The notes under the pieces: model-generated
What the model was told of the DNA's origin: nothing
Seen by the model: the letters and a program-made list of their open reading frames with translations, nothing else
The model's database searches: none
Translations under genes and position numbers: made by a program
Assembly (NCBI RefSeq): GCF_900108335.1
Contig: NZ_FNVT01000020.1
Span: forward strand, 62,001 to 126,000
DNA from: Nonomuraea solani
GTDB taxonomy: Bacteria; Actinomycetota; Actinomycetes; Streptosporangiales; Streptosporangiaceae
Direction: 5' to 3'
DNA length: 64,000 nt
Shown here: one piece after another, positions 1-7,838 of the stretch
How the letters are laid out: each line of letters begins with the position of its first letter
Position numbering within the stretch: the stretch's first letter is position 1

Positions 1-158
1 GCCGTGGACACTCACATCGGTCTCGCCTGAGCGCAGCCGCTCCCGCGCGTCGTCCCATGCCCTGCCCAGCGGTGTCATAAGCCCGCCGGCCTCGGCATGC
101 CCGTGCGGGTTCTCGCATGTCATCGACATTCACCCCGTATCTGGAGCCATCAATCAGC

Positions 159-977
159 ATGCCCAACGACTTCAACCAGCAGATCATTGACGAATTCCGC
201 GCCAACAAGGGCCAGGTCGGCGGCTACTTCGAAGGAGCCAGGCTGCTCCTGTTGACGACCACCGGGGCCAGGTCAGGCGCCTCCCACACGACGCCGCTCG
301 GCTACCTGCCCGACGGCGACCGTGTCCTCATCATCGCCTCGGCGGGCGGTGCCCCGAAGAACCCGGCCTGGTACCACAACCTGCTCGCCGATCCGCAGGT
401 CACCGTCGAGGACGGTGTGTTCACCTACCAGGCCAAGGCGGTCGTGATCGAGGGCGAGGAGCGCGACCGTCTGTTCGCCCGCGCCGTCGAGTCCGACCCC
501 GGCTGGGCCGAGTACGAAACCAGGTCGGGCCGGGTCCTGCCGGTGGTCGCCCTCCTGCCGAGCTTCGGCGGGCCGCCCATCGGCCGCATGGGCGACGTGC
601 TCAAGACCGTCCACGACGCCTTCCGGCGGGAGCTGGCCCTGGTCCGCAGGGAGGCGGCCGCGTCGGGGCCGCGCCTGGCCGCGCAGCTCCGGGTCAACTG
701 CCTGACCGTGTGCGGCAACCTGCACGAGCACCACACGCGCGAGGACGGTCACATGTTCCCCGCGCTGGAGCGCCAGTACCCCGAGCTCGCCCCGGTGCTG
801 GAGCGGCTGCGGGCCGAGCACGCGACCGTGGCGCGGCTGCTGGGCGACCTCAAGGCCCTGCTCGCCGACGACGACGCCGACCCGGCGACGCTGGTGAGCG
901 AGGTGGACCGGCTCACCCGGGAGGTCGAGGCGCACCTGGACTACGAGGAAGAGCAGTTGGTGGCGCTGCTCAACTGA
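159..977 (+). CDS. F420-type (DDN) nitroreductase-like domain fused to hemerythrin domain
   Basis: Two-domain protein of 272 residues. Residues about 8-125 resemble the deazaflavin (F420)-dependent nitroreductase family: an LLLLTTTGARSG strand-turn followed by NPAWYHNLLADP, the usual cofactor-binding signature. Residues about 140-270 are a helical hemerythrin/HHE domain with HEHHTREDGHMFPALE and a C-terminal DYEEEQ, the usual di-iron ligand pattern. The ATG at 159 is preferred over the in-frame ATG at 117 because GGAG lies at 143-146 and conserved sequence begins right after it; nothing like a ribosome site precedes 117. The fusion suggests an enzyme that couples flavin-type reduction to iron or oxygen sensing, but substrate and reaction cannot be told. 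A strong terminator follows, so it is probably monocistronic. Confidence 0.85.
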   Translation: MPNDFNQQIIDEFRANKGQVGGYFEGARLLLLTTTGARSGASHTTPLGYLPDGDRVLIIASAGGAPKNPAWYHNLLADPQVTVEDGVFTYQAKAVVIEGEERDRLFARAVESDPGWAEYETRSGRVLPVVALLPSFGGPPIGRMGDVLKTVHDAFRRELALVRREAAASGPRLAAQLRVNCLTVCGNLHEHHTREDGHMFPALERQYPELAPVLERLRAEHATVARLLGDLKALLADDDADPATLVSEVDRLTREVEAHLDYEEEQLVALLN

Positions 978-983
978 GCCCTC

Positions 984-1016
984 CCCGCCCGGGCCGGCGG
1001 TTCCGGCCCGGGCGGG
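984..1016 (+). terminator. Strong GC hairpin terminator after the DDN-hemerythrin gene
   Basis: Perfect 12-bp arms (CCCGCCCGGGCC at 984-995, GGCCCGGGCGGG at 1005-1016) with a 9-nt loop, starting 7 bases after the stop codon. It is followed by TCTT rather than a long T run, as is common in actinobacteria. Confidence 0.8.
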
Positions 1017-1120
1017 TCTTGCGGATCGGTGCGGCCTGGCCTTAAATACGCCCTGGCGCTGACCCGGCCGCATTGGAGTTCCCGTGACCGTTTTCGCACG
1101 TCAGGCACCTGGCCCCATGC

Positions 1121-1190
1121 TGTTAGCGCTATCACCGCGTCACCCCGCAGCGTGAAACTTTCTTTTTGCCCATCGGGAAAGCGCTTACCG
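1121..1190 (+). promoter_or_regulatory. Two LacI-family-type operators upstream of the rhamnogalacturonan lyase
   Basis: TGTTAGCGCTATCA (1121-1134) is a near-perfect palindrome on an AGCGCT core. A second box, GGGAAAGCGCTTACCG (1175-1190), carries AAGCGCTT. Both fit the LacI/GalR operator style seen ahead of actinobacterial carbohydrate genes. They lie about 54 bp apart, and the second is only 19 bp from the start codon, a geometry that suits repression or looping. No LacI gene is in the window, so a regulator would act in trans. Confidence 0.65.
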
Positions 1191-1208
1191 AACGCAAAGG
1201 AACCCGCC

Positions 1209-3038
1209 ATGCGCTTACACCTGGCCGCCGCGGCCACCGTCCTGGCCCTCGCCGCGACCACGTTCCCCGCCGTCCCCGCCCAGGCGGCGCCGCCCACGAA
1301 ACAGATGGAGGACCTGGACCGGGGGCTGATCAGCGTCCGCTCGGGCTCGGGCAACCTCGTCTCCTGGAGGCTGCTCGGCACCGACCCCGACGGCGTCTCC
1401 TTCAACCTCTACCGGGGCTCGACCAGGGTGGCCTCGGGGCTCACGACCTCCACCAACTACCTGGACAACGGCGCCGCCGCCGACGCCTCGTACACCGTGC
1501 GCGCGGTCGTCGGCGGGACCGAGCAGGCTGCGTCCCCGGGCTCGCTCCGCTTCACCGGCGGCGCCTACCTGGACGTTCCCATCCAGCCGCCGTCGGGCGG
1601 CACCACCCCGGACGGCGTCGCCTACACCTACACCGCCAACGACGCCAGCGTGGGTGACATGGACGGCGACGGACAGTACGAGATCGTCCTGAAATGGGAC
1701 CCGACCAACGCCAAGGACAACTCCCAGTCCGGCTACACCGGCAACGTCTTCGTGGACGCCTACCGCCTGGACGGCACCCGGTTGTGGCGCGTCGACCTGG
1801 GCCGCAACATCCGCGCCGGCGCCCACTACACCCAGTTCCAGGTCTACGACTACGACGGCGACGGGCGCGCCGAGGTCGCGATGAAGACCGCCGACGGCAC
1901 CAGGGACGGCCGCGGCACGGTGATCGGCAGCTCCAGCGCCGACCACCGCAACTCCAGCGGGTACGTGCTCGCCGGCCCCGAGTTCCTCACCATGTTCAAC
2001 GGCTCGACGGGCGCCGCGATGTCCACGGTCAACTACGACCCGCCGCGCGGCACGGTCTCCTCGTGGGGCGACAACTACGGCAACCGCGTCGACCGGTTCC
2101 TGGCCGGAACGGCGTACCTGGACGGCGAGCGCCCCTCGCTCATCATGGCGCGCGGCTACTACACCCGCAGCGTCATCGCCGCCTGGGACTTCCGCAACGG
2201 CTCGCTCACCAAGCGGTGGACGTTCGACAGCAACTCGGCCGGCTCCCAGTACGCCGGGCAGGGCAGCCACAGCCTGTCGGTCGGCGACGTGGACGCCGAC
2301 GGCCGCGACGAGATCGTGTACGGCGCGATGACCGTCAACGACAACGGCACCGGTCTGTGGAGCACCCGCACCGGCCACGGCGACGCCCAGCACCTGGGCG
2401 ACTTCGACCCGGGCCGGGCGGGCCTGGAGTACTTCAAGGTCAGCGAGTCCACCTCCCAGCCCGGCTCGCTCTACATCGACCCGCGCAACGGCTCCATCCT
2501 CTGGTCCACCGCGTCGGGCTCCGACAACGGCCGCGGCGTGGCCGGGGACATCTCGACGGTCCGGGTGGCCGGCGAGTTCTGGTCGGCCGCCGACGGCAAC
2601 CTGCGCAGCGTCACCGGCAACAACGCCGGCCGCAAGCCGTCCTCGGTCAACTTCCTCGCCTGGTGGGACGCCGACCCGACCAGGGAACTGCTCGACCAGA
2701 CCAGGATCGACAAGTACGGCACCAGCGCCGACACCCGCCTGCTGACCGCTTCGGGCGTGCACTCCAACAACGGCACCAAGGCCACGCCCTCGCTGTCGGG
2801 CGACCTGTTCGGCGACTGGCGCGAGGAGGTCATCTGGCCGACCAGCGACAACCGCGCGCTGCGCATCTACTCGACGCCCACCCCGACGGACCGGCGTCTC
2901 TACACGCTGATGCACGACCCGCTCTACCGGGTGTCGGTGGCCTGGCAGAACACCGCCTACAACCAGCCGCCGCACACGAGCTACTTCATCGGCGACCGCA
3001 TGCCCACCCCGGCGCGGCCGGACATCTACGTGCGCTGA
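1209..3038 (+). CDS. Secreted rhamnogalacturonan lyase (polysaccharide lyase family 11)
   Basis: 609-residue exported enzyme expected to cleave the rhamnogalacturonan I backbone of pectin by beta-elimination. A signal peptide covers residues 1-27 and ends at PAQAA. The mature protein opens with MEDLDRGLISVRSGSGN and SWRLLGTDPDGVSFNLYRG, the family 11 opening, followed by propeller-like Asp-rich repeats such as DMDGDGQYE, DYDGDGRAE and DVDADGRDE, which are typical calcium-binding loops. It ends in the conserved HTSYFIGDRMPTPARPDIYVR region (about residues 589-609). No carbohydrate-binding module is attached. The ATG at 1209 is chosen because AAAGGA lies 8 bases upstream and the signal peptide begins there. 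Two LacI-type boxes upstream suggest sugar-responsive control. Confident in family; the exact endo or exo mode is not visible. Confidence 0.93.
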   Translation: MRLHLAAAATVLALAATTFPAVPAQAAPPTKQMEDLDRGLISVRSGSGNLVSWRLLGTDPDGVSFNLYRGSTRVASGLTTSTNYLDNGAAADASYTVRAVVGGTEQAASPGSLRFTGGAYLDVPIQPPSGGTTPDGVAYTYTANDASVGDMDGDGQYEIVLKWDPTNAKDNSQSGYTGNVFVDAYRLDGTRLWRVDLGRNIRAGAHYTQFQVYDYDGDGRAEVAMKTADGTRDGRGTVIGSSSADHRNSSGYVLAGPEFLTMFNGSTGAAMSTVNYDPPRGTVSSWGDNYGNRVDRFLAGTAYLDGERPSLIMARGYYTRSVIAAWDFRNGSLTKRWTFDSNSAGSQYAGQGSHSLSVGDVDADGRDEIVYGAMTVNDNGTGLWSTRTGHGDAQHLGDFDPGRAGLEYFKVSESTSQPGSLYIDPRNGSILWSTASGSDNGRGVAGDISTVRVAGEFWSAADGNLRSVTGNNAGRKPSSVNFLAWWDADPTRELLDQTRIDKYGTSADTRLLTASGVHSNNGTKATPSLSGDLFGDWREEVIWPTSDNRALRIYSTPTPTDRRLYTLMHDPLYRVSVAWQNTAYNQPPHTSYFIGDRMPTPARPDIYVR

Positions 3039-3049
3039 TCCGCGCCGGC

Positions 3050-3082
3050 CAGAAGCCGGTCAGAAGCCGGTCAGAAACCGAT
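3050..3082. repeat. Three tandem 11-bp repeats at a convergent gene end
   Basis: CAGAAGCCGGT twice (3050-3060, 3061-3071), then a diverged copy CAGAAACCGAT (3072-3082). The array starts just after the lyase stop codon and runs into the last codons of the convergent oxidoreductase. Probably a slippage product. Confidence 0.7.
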
Positions 3083-3766
3083 CGTGGTCTCGAAGGTGTC
3101 GCGGGCCTGCGCCAGCTGATACCAGCGCTCGGCGATGGCGTCGGGGTCACCTTCGCCGCCGCCGGGCACGATCGGGAGTCCCACGGACACGTGCCCGACG
3201 TAGACGCCCTCACCGGCCAGGTCGCCCTGGATGGAGGTCGCCCAGTGCCGCAGGCCCGCCTGGGCGATCGCGGCGTTGCCGAGCACCGCCATCGGCAGGA
3301 TCGCCGAGGCGCCCGTAGTGAACAGCAGCGCCCCATTGCCTTCCTTGCGCATCCCGGGCAGCACCGCCGCCACGGCGGTCAGCGCGCCCCCGACGATCAG
3401 GTCGACCTGCGTACGAACCGATTCCGGCGTGGTCTCCAGCGCCGTGGTGAACCCCATCGCCGCGAAGTCGGGCATCTCGCCGGTGCTGTGGTCCAAGTTC
3501 GGGGCCGGGCTGTACGACAGCACTCCGATGCGGCCGAGATCGGCGGCGGCGGACTCCAGCGCGGCGGTCAGCCCGGCGCCGTCGGTGACGTCGGCCGGGT
3601 AGGCCCTGACGGTGATCCCCTCGGTGGCCAGGGAGTCGGCGATCGGCTGGAGCTTGGCCCGGTTGCGGGAGATCAGCGCGACCGGGTGCCCGGCGGTGCC
3701 GAACCGCCGGGCGATCGCCCGGCCCAGACCCGGCCCGGCACCGACGACTGCGATGGTGGAAGTCAT
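3071..3766 (-). CDS. SDR-family NAD(P)-dependent oxidoreductase
   Basis: 231-residue short-chain dehydrogenase fold. The N-terminus STIAVVGAGPGLGRAIARRF holds the glycine-rich dinucleotide loop, followed by an ISRNRAKL turn that suggests NADP preference and an ADVTDGAG acidic loop. The usual YxxxK catalytic pair is not clear: the region where it should lie reads FTTGASAILPMAVLGNAAIAQAG, keeping a serine-like segment but no Tyr-x3-Lys. It may therefore be a non-catalytic or unusual SDR. The start at 3766 (MTSTIAVVG) fits the fold better than the in-frame ATG at 3781. Divergent from an HxlR regulator 79 bp away, a pairing that usually means the regulator controls the oxidoreductase. Confidence 0.85.
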   Translation of the reverse strand: MTSTIAVVGAGPGLGRAIARRFGTAGHPVALISRNRAKLQPIADSLATEGITVRAYPADVTDGAGLTAALESAAADLGRIGVLSYSPAPNLDHSTGEMPDFAAMGFTTALETTPESVRTQVDLIVGGALTAVAAVLPGMRKEGNGALLFTTGASAILPMAVLGNAAIAQAGLRHWATSIQGDLAGEGVYVGHVSVGLPIVPGGGEGDPDAIAERWYQLAQARDTFETTIGF

Positions 3767-3784
3767 GCGGTTACCCCACATTCG

Positions 3785-3797
3785 TTACGATCAGTAA
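3785..3797. promoter_or_regulatory. Candidate HxlR operator between divergent genes
   Basis: TTACGATCAGTAA is an inverted repeat with perfect 4-bp arms (TTAC/GTAA) and a 5-bp centre. It lies 19 bp from the oxidoreductase start and 49 bp from the HxlR start. HxlR/YodB-type regulators bind short inverted repeats of this style. Assignment is by position. Confidence 0.45.
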
Positions 3798-3845
3798 GTA
3801 GCCCCACGATAGGGAACCGTCTCCACCCGTACAAAAGGCACATTG

Positions 3846-4256
3846 ATGTTCGCAAGCCAGAACCCGGACCCGCGCATGGCGGCGGCCCGGACCCCACCGC
3901 ACCCCTGCGCGTCCTGGCCCGACAACGGCCAGGGCATCCGCGACACCCTCGACCGCGTCGGCGACAAATGGTCCATTCTCGTCATCGGCATCCTCGGCGC
4001 CGGACCCCTTCGTTTCGGCGCCCTCTACGACCAGGTCCCCGGCATCTCGCAGCGGATGCTCACCCGCACCCTCCGGCACCTGGAGCGCGACGGCCTGCTC
4101 ACCCGCACCTCCTACCCCGAGGTGCCGCCCCGGGTCGAGTACGAGCTGACCCCGCTGGGCGACCAGATGCGCGAGACCGCCTACACCTTCGTCCGGTGGG
4201 CCACCGACCACAACGACGAGATCGAGGCCGCCCGCCACCGCTACGACAACCGCTGA
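3846..4256 (+). CDS. HxlR-family transcriptional regulator
   Basis: 136-residue winged-helix DNA-binding protein. Recognisable HxlR features in order are a Cys-containing N-terminal stretch (HPCASWPDNG), the GDKWSILVIGIL helix, RFGALYDQVPGISQRMLTRTLRHLERDGLL as the recognition helix region, and the PRVEYELTPLG wing. The single Cys near the start is where redox- or quinone-sensing members carry their switch residue, so oxidative or electrophile sensing is plausible but not shown. ATG at 3846 follows AAAAGG about 7 bases upstream. The gene is divergent from an SDR oxidoreductase, with a short inverted repeat in the shared region. Confidence 0.92.
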   Translation: MFASQNPDPRMAAARTPPHPCASWPDNGQGIRDTLDRVGDKWSILVIGILGAGPLRFGALYDQVPGISQRMLTRTLRHLERDGLLTRTSYPEVPPRVEYELTPLGDQMRETAYTFVRWATDHNDEIEAARHRYDNR

Positions 4257-4260
4257 TCTC

Positions 4261-5175
4261 TCAGGTCGTCCATGGGCGGAGCTTCTCGGGGTTGCGGACG
4301 GCCCAGATGTTCTTGATCCGGTCGTCGGCGACGTCGAAGGCCATCACGACCACCGTGACGCCTTCCTGCTGAGCCACCAGGCCGGGCTGACCGTTGACCG
4401 TACGCTCCAGGAACGTCATCTCGGACGTCATCATGGCGGTGATCTCGACCAGGGCGGACGCGACCTTCTCGGCGCCCTCGATCGGCCGGAGCACGGCGCT
4501 GACCACGCCGCCGCCGTCGGCGATTCCCGTGACGGCGGGGTCGAGGAGGCCGACGAGAGCGTTGATGTCCTTGGCCTCCCACGCCTGCTTGAACCGCCTG
4601 ACGATCACCGCCTGCCGGGCCACCGGCGTCGCGGGGGCCTGCGCGTCGCCTATGCGGCGGCGGGCGGACGTGGCCAGTTGCCGGCAGGCCGCCGGGGTGC
4701 GGCCGACGATGTCGGCCACCTCGGCGAAGGGGTAGCGGAAGACGTCGTGCAGGATGAACGCGACGCGCTCGGCGGGCGTCATCGATTCGAGCACGACGAG
4801 AAACGCCATGTTGATCGACTCGTCGAGCGTGACGCGGTCGGCCGGATCGCCGCCGGGCCGCTCGTCGGCCCACTCGGTACGGTCGGGCAGCGGCTCCGGA
4901 ATCCACTCGCCCACGTAACGCTCCCGCCGGGCCCGGGCCGAGCCCAGCAGGTCGAGGCAGACGCGGCCGGCGACCTTGGTCAGCCAGGCGCCGGGCGAGT
5001 CGATGGCGTCCTGCTCCTGCCGGGACATGGCGTACCAGCGGGCGTAGGTCTCCTGCACGACGTCCTCGGCGTCGGCCAGCGAGCCGAGCAGCCGGTAGGC
5101 GAGGTTGATGAGGTGCCGCCGCTCGCTCATGATCGCGCTCAGGCTCGGATCCAGCCCCTCGTCTCCCGTGGTCAT
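4261..5175 (-). CDS. ECF41-type RNA polymerase sigma factor with SnoaL-like C-terminal domain
   Basis: 304-residue extracytoplasmic-function sigma factor. Sigma region 2 spans roughly residues 15-85 (HLINLAYRLLGSLADAEDVVQ) and region 4 roughly 130-190 (MTPAERVAFILHDVFRYPFAEVADIVGRT). The C-terminal 115 residues form an NTF2/SnoaL-like domain with a DGGG stretch and the terminal NPEKL motif, both marks of group ECF41, in which this domain regulates the sigma factor in place of an anti-sigma. ATG at 5175 has AGAAAGG 5 bases upstream; longer in-frame starts lack conserved sequence. The usual ECF41 partner (carboxymuconolactone decarboxylase, oxidoreductase or epimerase) is not adjacent. An ATP-binding protein lies divergently. 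Confidence 0.92.
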   Translation of the reverse strand: MTTGDEGLDPSLSAIMSERRHLINLAYRLLGSLADAEDVVQETYARWYAMSRQEQDAIDSPGAWLTKVAGRVCLDLLGSARARRERYVGEWIPEPLPDRTEWADERPGGDPADRVTLDESINMAFLVVLESMTPAERVAFILHDVFRYPFAEVADIVGRTPAACRQLATSARRRIGDAQAPATPVARQAVIVRRFKQAWEAKDINALVGLLDPAVTGIADGGGVVSAVLRPIEGAEKVASALVEITAMMTSEMTFLERTVNGQPGLVAQQEGVTVVVMAFDVADDRIKNIWAVRNPEKLRPWTT

Positions 5176-5437
5176 CGCCGGCCTTTCTCTTGTCACAACT
5201 GCCTTCACCAGGACCGACGAGACAGCCGTCCGAAATGTGAGGCCGGGGTAACACACCGGGAGCCTCTGTGACAACAGAGACGGGTGGGACGTATGCTGAG
5301 AGCGCGTCCGGGCCCGGCGCCACACCACACAGCGTCGTTCAACGCGCGCTCAACATATCCTCAACACGCCCTTTCGCATGATTGCTCCATGCCCGCCAAA
5401 GCGGGGCGTAGCGGCTGAGGGATTGAGGTGTGGCGCG

Positions 5438-5824
5438 ATGATCCGCGTGATGAAGAGCGAGACGCTGGCCGGGGAGCTCGAAGACCACCTGGCGCAGTGG
5501 TCGGCCAGGACCGGGATCACCGTGGAGACCTGGGCGTTGCCCGCGAGCGACGTTCCCGCGCGCGTGTCGCGGGGCGTGCTGGCCGTGGTGCGCGAGGCGC
5601 TGGCGAACGTCGAGCGGCACAGCGGCGCGTCCACCGCGTCGATCGCGGTGACCGCCGGTCGCGGCGGGCTGCGGCTGACGGTGAGCGACAACGGCACCGG
5701 CGCCGTCCCCGAGTGTGCGGGTCACGGCATGCGGGCGGCCTTCGCCGAGCTCGGCGGCACCCTGTCGGTCCACGGCGTCCCCGGCGAGGGCACCACCGTG
5801 ACCGGCACCTTGCGCCGCTGGTGA
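5438..5824 (+). CDS. HATPase-only protein (orphan histidine-kinase ATP-binding domain)
   Basis: 128-residue protein made almost entirely of a GHKL ATP-binding domain of NarL/DesK kinase type. The N-box reads VVREALANVERHSGAS and the G1 box DNGTGAVPECAGHGM; the final strand reads GEGTTVTGTLRRW. There is no dimerisation/phosphoacceptor helix, no membrane segment and no adjacent response regulator. It may be an anti-sigma-like or modulatory ATPase, or a kinase remnant kept under selection; the intact N and G boxes argue against decay. The ATG at 5438 has GAGGTG 7 bases upstream. Divergent from the ECF41 sigma factor. Confidence 0.7.
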   Translation: MIRVMKSETLAGELEDHLAQWSARTGITVETWALPASDVPARVSRGVLAVVREALANVERHSGASTASIAVTAGRGGLRLTVSDNGTGAVPECAGHGMRAAFAELGGTLSVHGVPGEGTTVTGTLRRW

Positions 5825-5838
5825 AGTTGACGGGCCGC

Positions 5839-5854
5839 GGGGCCTTGCGGCCCC
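5839..5854. terminator. Hairpin between convergent genes
   Basis: GGGGCC (5839-5844), loop TTGC, GGCCCC (5849-5854). It sits between the stop codons of the HATPase protein and the LamG protein on the other strand and could serve both. Confidence 0.55.
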
Positions 5855-5868
5855 ACGGCCGTCTCGAT

Positions 5869-7701
5869 TCAGCCGATGGGAGCCGTCATGATGCTCTTGA
5901 TCTGCTCCGGCGTCAGGGCGGCGTCGTAGGTGCGGACCTCGTCGATGACCATGCCGTGCAAGGTGCCGTGAGGATGGCCCTGCCCGATGATCAGCTGACC
6001 TGGAATCCCGGAGAACTGATCGGTGTTCCCGGCGTAACCGACCGGCTCGCCGTTCACGTAGAGGCGAATCTCCCTGCCGTCGTGGGTGGCGGCCAGATGG
6101 GTCCACGTGTCGACCGGCAGGACCTGCGGCGCGACGACGAAGTGCCCGCTGCCCAAGCCGGCGGAGGGTGTGTCATTGGGCCAGTCCGCGGCGTACAGCA
6201 TGAATCCGTTGCGCGACAGCGCCTCCAGGGGGCGGGCGTTCGTCTTCGGCTTCACCCAGGCCGACAGAGTCACCTTTCCCCGCGGGGGCAGGTTGGGCAC
6301 GTTGGCGGTCGCGGCGTAACCGAAGGCCAGCGCCGTGCCGTACTTCCCGCTCACCCAGGACGGGTTGGTGGCCGTGCCGGTGTGACCCTGGCCGGATGAG
6401 TCGCCCAGCGTCGTGCCGGTGCCCTCGTTCAGTCCGTAGGCGCCCACGAGCGTTGCCTGGAGGTCGGGCGGCCCCTCGATCAGGGCGGAGACGACGGCGG
6501 ACGGCGTGCTGACGTTGCCGGTGGTGTCCACCGCCAGCGTCGCGTAATAGTAGGTGGCGCGGGCGGGCACATGATCGGTGAGCTCCGTCGTCGTCTCCGC
6601 GACGCGGGCGACCAGCGTCGCCGCGGACGGAGTGAAAGCGGGCGTCGTCGACCGGTGGAGCTGGACTTCGGTGATGCCCCGCTCGTCATAGGCGCCGTTC
6701 AGCCGCACTCCGGCCCAGCCTTCGTGGGGGGACACCGTCACCGTCGGCGCCGTCGGCGGGCAGTCCGGATTGGTGACCTGTCCGCCGACCATCTCCGATG
6801 GCGAGCTGGGCTGGCGCAGAGTGTCCAGGGCCACGACCCGGTATTGGTGGATCGAGTTGCGGTGGACACAGCCTGGATTCCAGGTCAGGCCGGTCACCGT
6901 GGCGACCAGGGTGTACGCGTCGACAGTGTCCTCCGGGGCGCCGACCTCGTGGATCTCGTAGGCCGAGATGCCGTGATCGTCGGTGGCGGCCGGCCACGAC
7001 AGCTGGATCGTGCCCGTGCCGAGGTCGGCCGAGACCACGGGAGCCATGGGCCGCTCGTCCACGACGACCGCCTTCAGCATGTCCTGCCGGATCTCCTCAT
7101 CGGCCAGCCCGCGCCGGTAGACGCGCACCTCGTCGACGGTCGCGTCAGGACAGGACCTGCCGATCTTCAGCGGGCCGGAGTCGTAGTCGACGGCCCCGGT
7201 CACCGGAAGCGCCTCGACGGCCCAGCCGTCGAGGACGTAGCGCAGTGTGCTTCCGTCGTACACGAGCGCCAAGTGGATCCAGTCTCCGGTGAATCCGCCG
7301 ATCGACTCGCCGTCGTGGTTCTGGCCGCCCGTCCTGATGCCCCAGGTCCCCCCGATCCGGTAGGAGTCGTCCTTGGCCGCGAGGATCGGGCAGTGGCCGT
7401 CGGCCTTGATCCAGGCCTCCACCGTCAGCCCGTCCGCTGTGCGCAGGCTCGGCGCGTCCGGCACCGTCAGGATCTGGTCCAGCTTCCCGACGCGCAGTCC
7501 CTTGCCGTACTTGCCGTCCACCCACTGCGGGTTCGCGACGGTCCCGTCATTGCCGTTGCCCGACAGATCGTGAACGGTCGTCCCCGATCCTTCTTCCATC
7601 CCGTACGCGGCCACCAGATCCGCGTCTGCCGACGCCGGTGTGGCCACCAGAAGCACTGCTCCTACGAAAAGCCCCGTGATGACACGGCATAAACCATGCA
7701 C
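5869..7701 (-). CDS. Secreted protein with two LamG/concanavalin-like domains and a fibronectin-III-like linker
   Basis: 610-residue exported protein. A signal peptide covers residues 1-26 (GLFVGAVLLVATPASADA). LamG-like domain 1 is about residues 28-205 (AAYGMEEGSGTTVHDLSGNG, WVDGKYGKGLRVG); two fibronectin-III-like modules span about 215-410; LamG-like domain 2 is about 415-605 (GAYGLNEGTGTTLGDSSGQG, WVSGKYGTALAFG). The two LamG modules are clearly internal duplicates and each ends in VDEVRVYRRGL- or IDEVRTYDAAL-type strands. No catalytic domain is present, so it is probably a carbohydrate or surface binding protein. GTG start at 7701 follows GGGGAGAAA. It could be a cell-surface adhesin or a detached binding module. 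Confidence 0.85.
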   Translation of the reverse strand: MHGLCRVITGLFVGAVLLVATPASADADLVAAYGMEEGSGTTVHDLSGNGNDGTVANPQWVDGKYGKGLRVGKLDQILTVPDAPSLRTADGLTVEAWIKADGHCPILAAKDDSYRIGGTWGIRTGGQNHDGESIGGFTGDWIHLALVYDGSTLRYVLDGWAVEALPVTGAVDYDSGPLKIGRSCPDATVDEVRVYRRGLADEEIRQDMLKAVVVDERPMAPVVSADLGTGTIQLSWPAATDDHGISAYEIHEVGAPEDTVDAYTLVATVTGLTWNPGCVHRNSIHQYRVVALDTLRQPSSPSEMVGGQVTNPDCPPTAPTVTVSPHEGWAGVRLNGAYDERGITEVQLHRSTTPAFTPSAATLVARVAETTTELTDHVPARATYYYATLAVDTTGNVSTPSAVVSALIEGPPDLQATLVGAYGLNEGTGTTLGDSSGQGHTGTATNPSWVSGKYGTALAFGYAATANVPNLPPRGKVTLSAWVKPKTNARPLEALSRNGFMLYAADWPNDTPSAGLGSGHFVVAPQVLPVDTWTHLAATHDGREIRLYVNGEPVGYAGNTDQFSGIPGQLIIGQGHPHGTLHGMVIDEVRTYDAALTPEQIKSIMTAPIG

Positions 7702-7810
7702 TGTGCTTTCTCCCCATCTATCTCAATGGGCCCCTGAGTAGACGATAGACAGTGATCGTGCAGGTGAGTAGCGACCAACCGAAACCGCACTCCACTCCAA
7801 AAATGCAATC

Positions 7811-7821
7811 AACTTAAAGTT
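7811..7821. promoter_or_regulatory. Candidate TetR autoregulatory operator
   Basis: AACTTAAAGTT is a perfect palindrome centred on A, flanked by TGCAA on the left and TTGCA on the right (7804-7824). It is 18 bp upstream of the TetR ATG with no Shine-Dalgarno sequence between, consistent with a leaderless, self-repressed promoter. Confidence 0.55.
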
Positions 7822-7838
7822 TGCACTAGACTTCACGC

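Noticed and set aside
1215..2975. Long open frame on the minus strand across the lyase gene
   Set aside because: Val/Gly/Arg-biased composition of a GC-rich antisense frame, no start context, no family; the plus-strand gene is certain.
1694..4372. 892-codon plus-strand frame across three genes
   Set aside because: Runs through the lyase, the SDR gene (opposite strand) and the HxlR gene in the wrong frame; an Arg/Pro/Gln-rich artefact.
5191..5273. TGTCACA on the plus strand (5191-5197) and minus strand (5273-5267) as an ECF41 autoregulated promoter
   Set aside because: The -35-like TGTCACA is there, but the expected CGTC -10 element is not at the right spacing on either strand.
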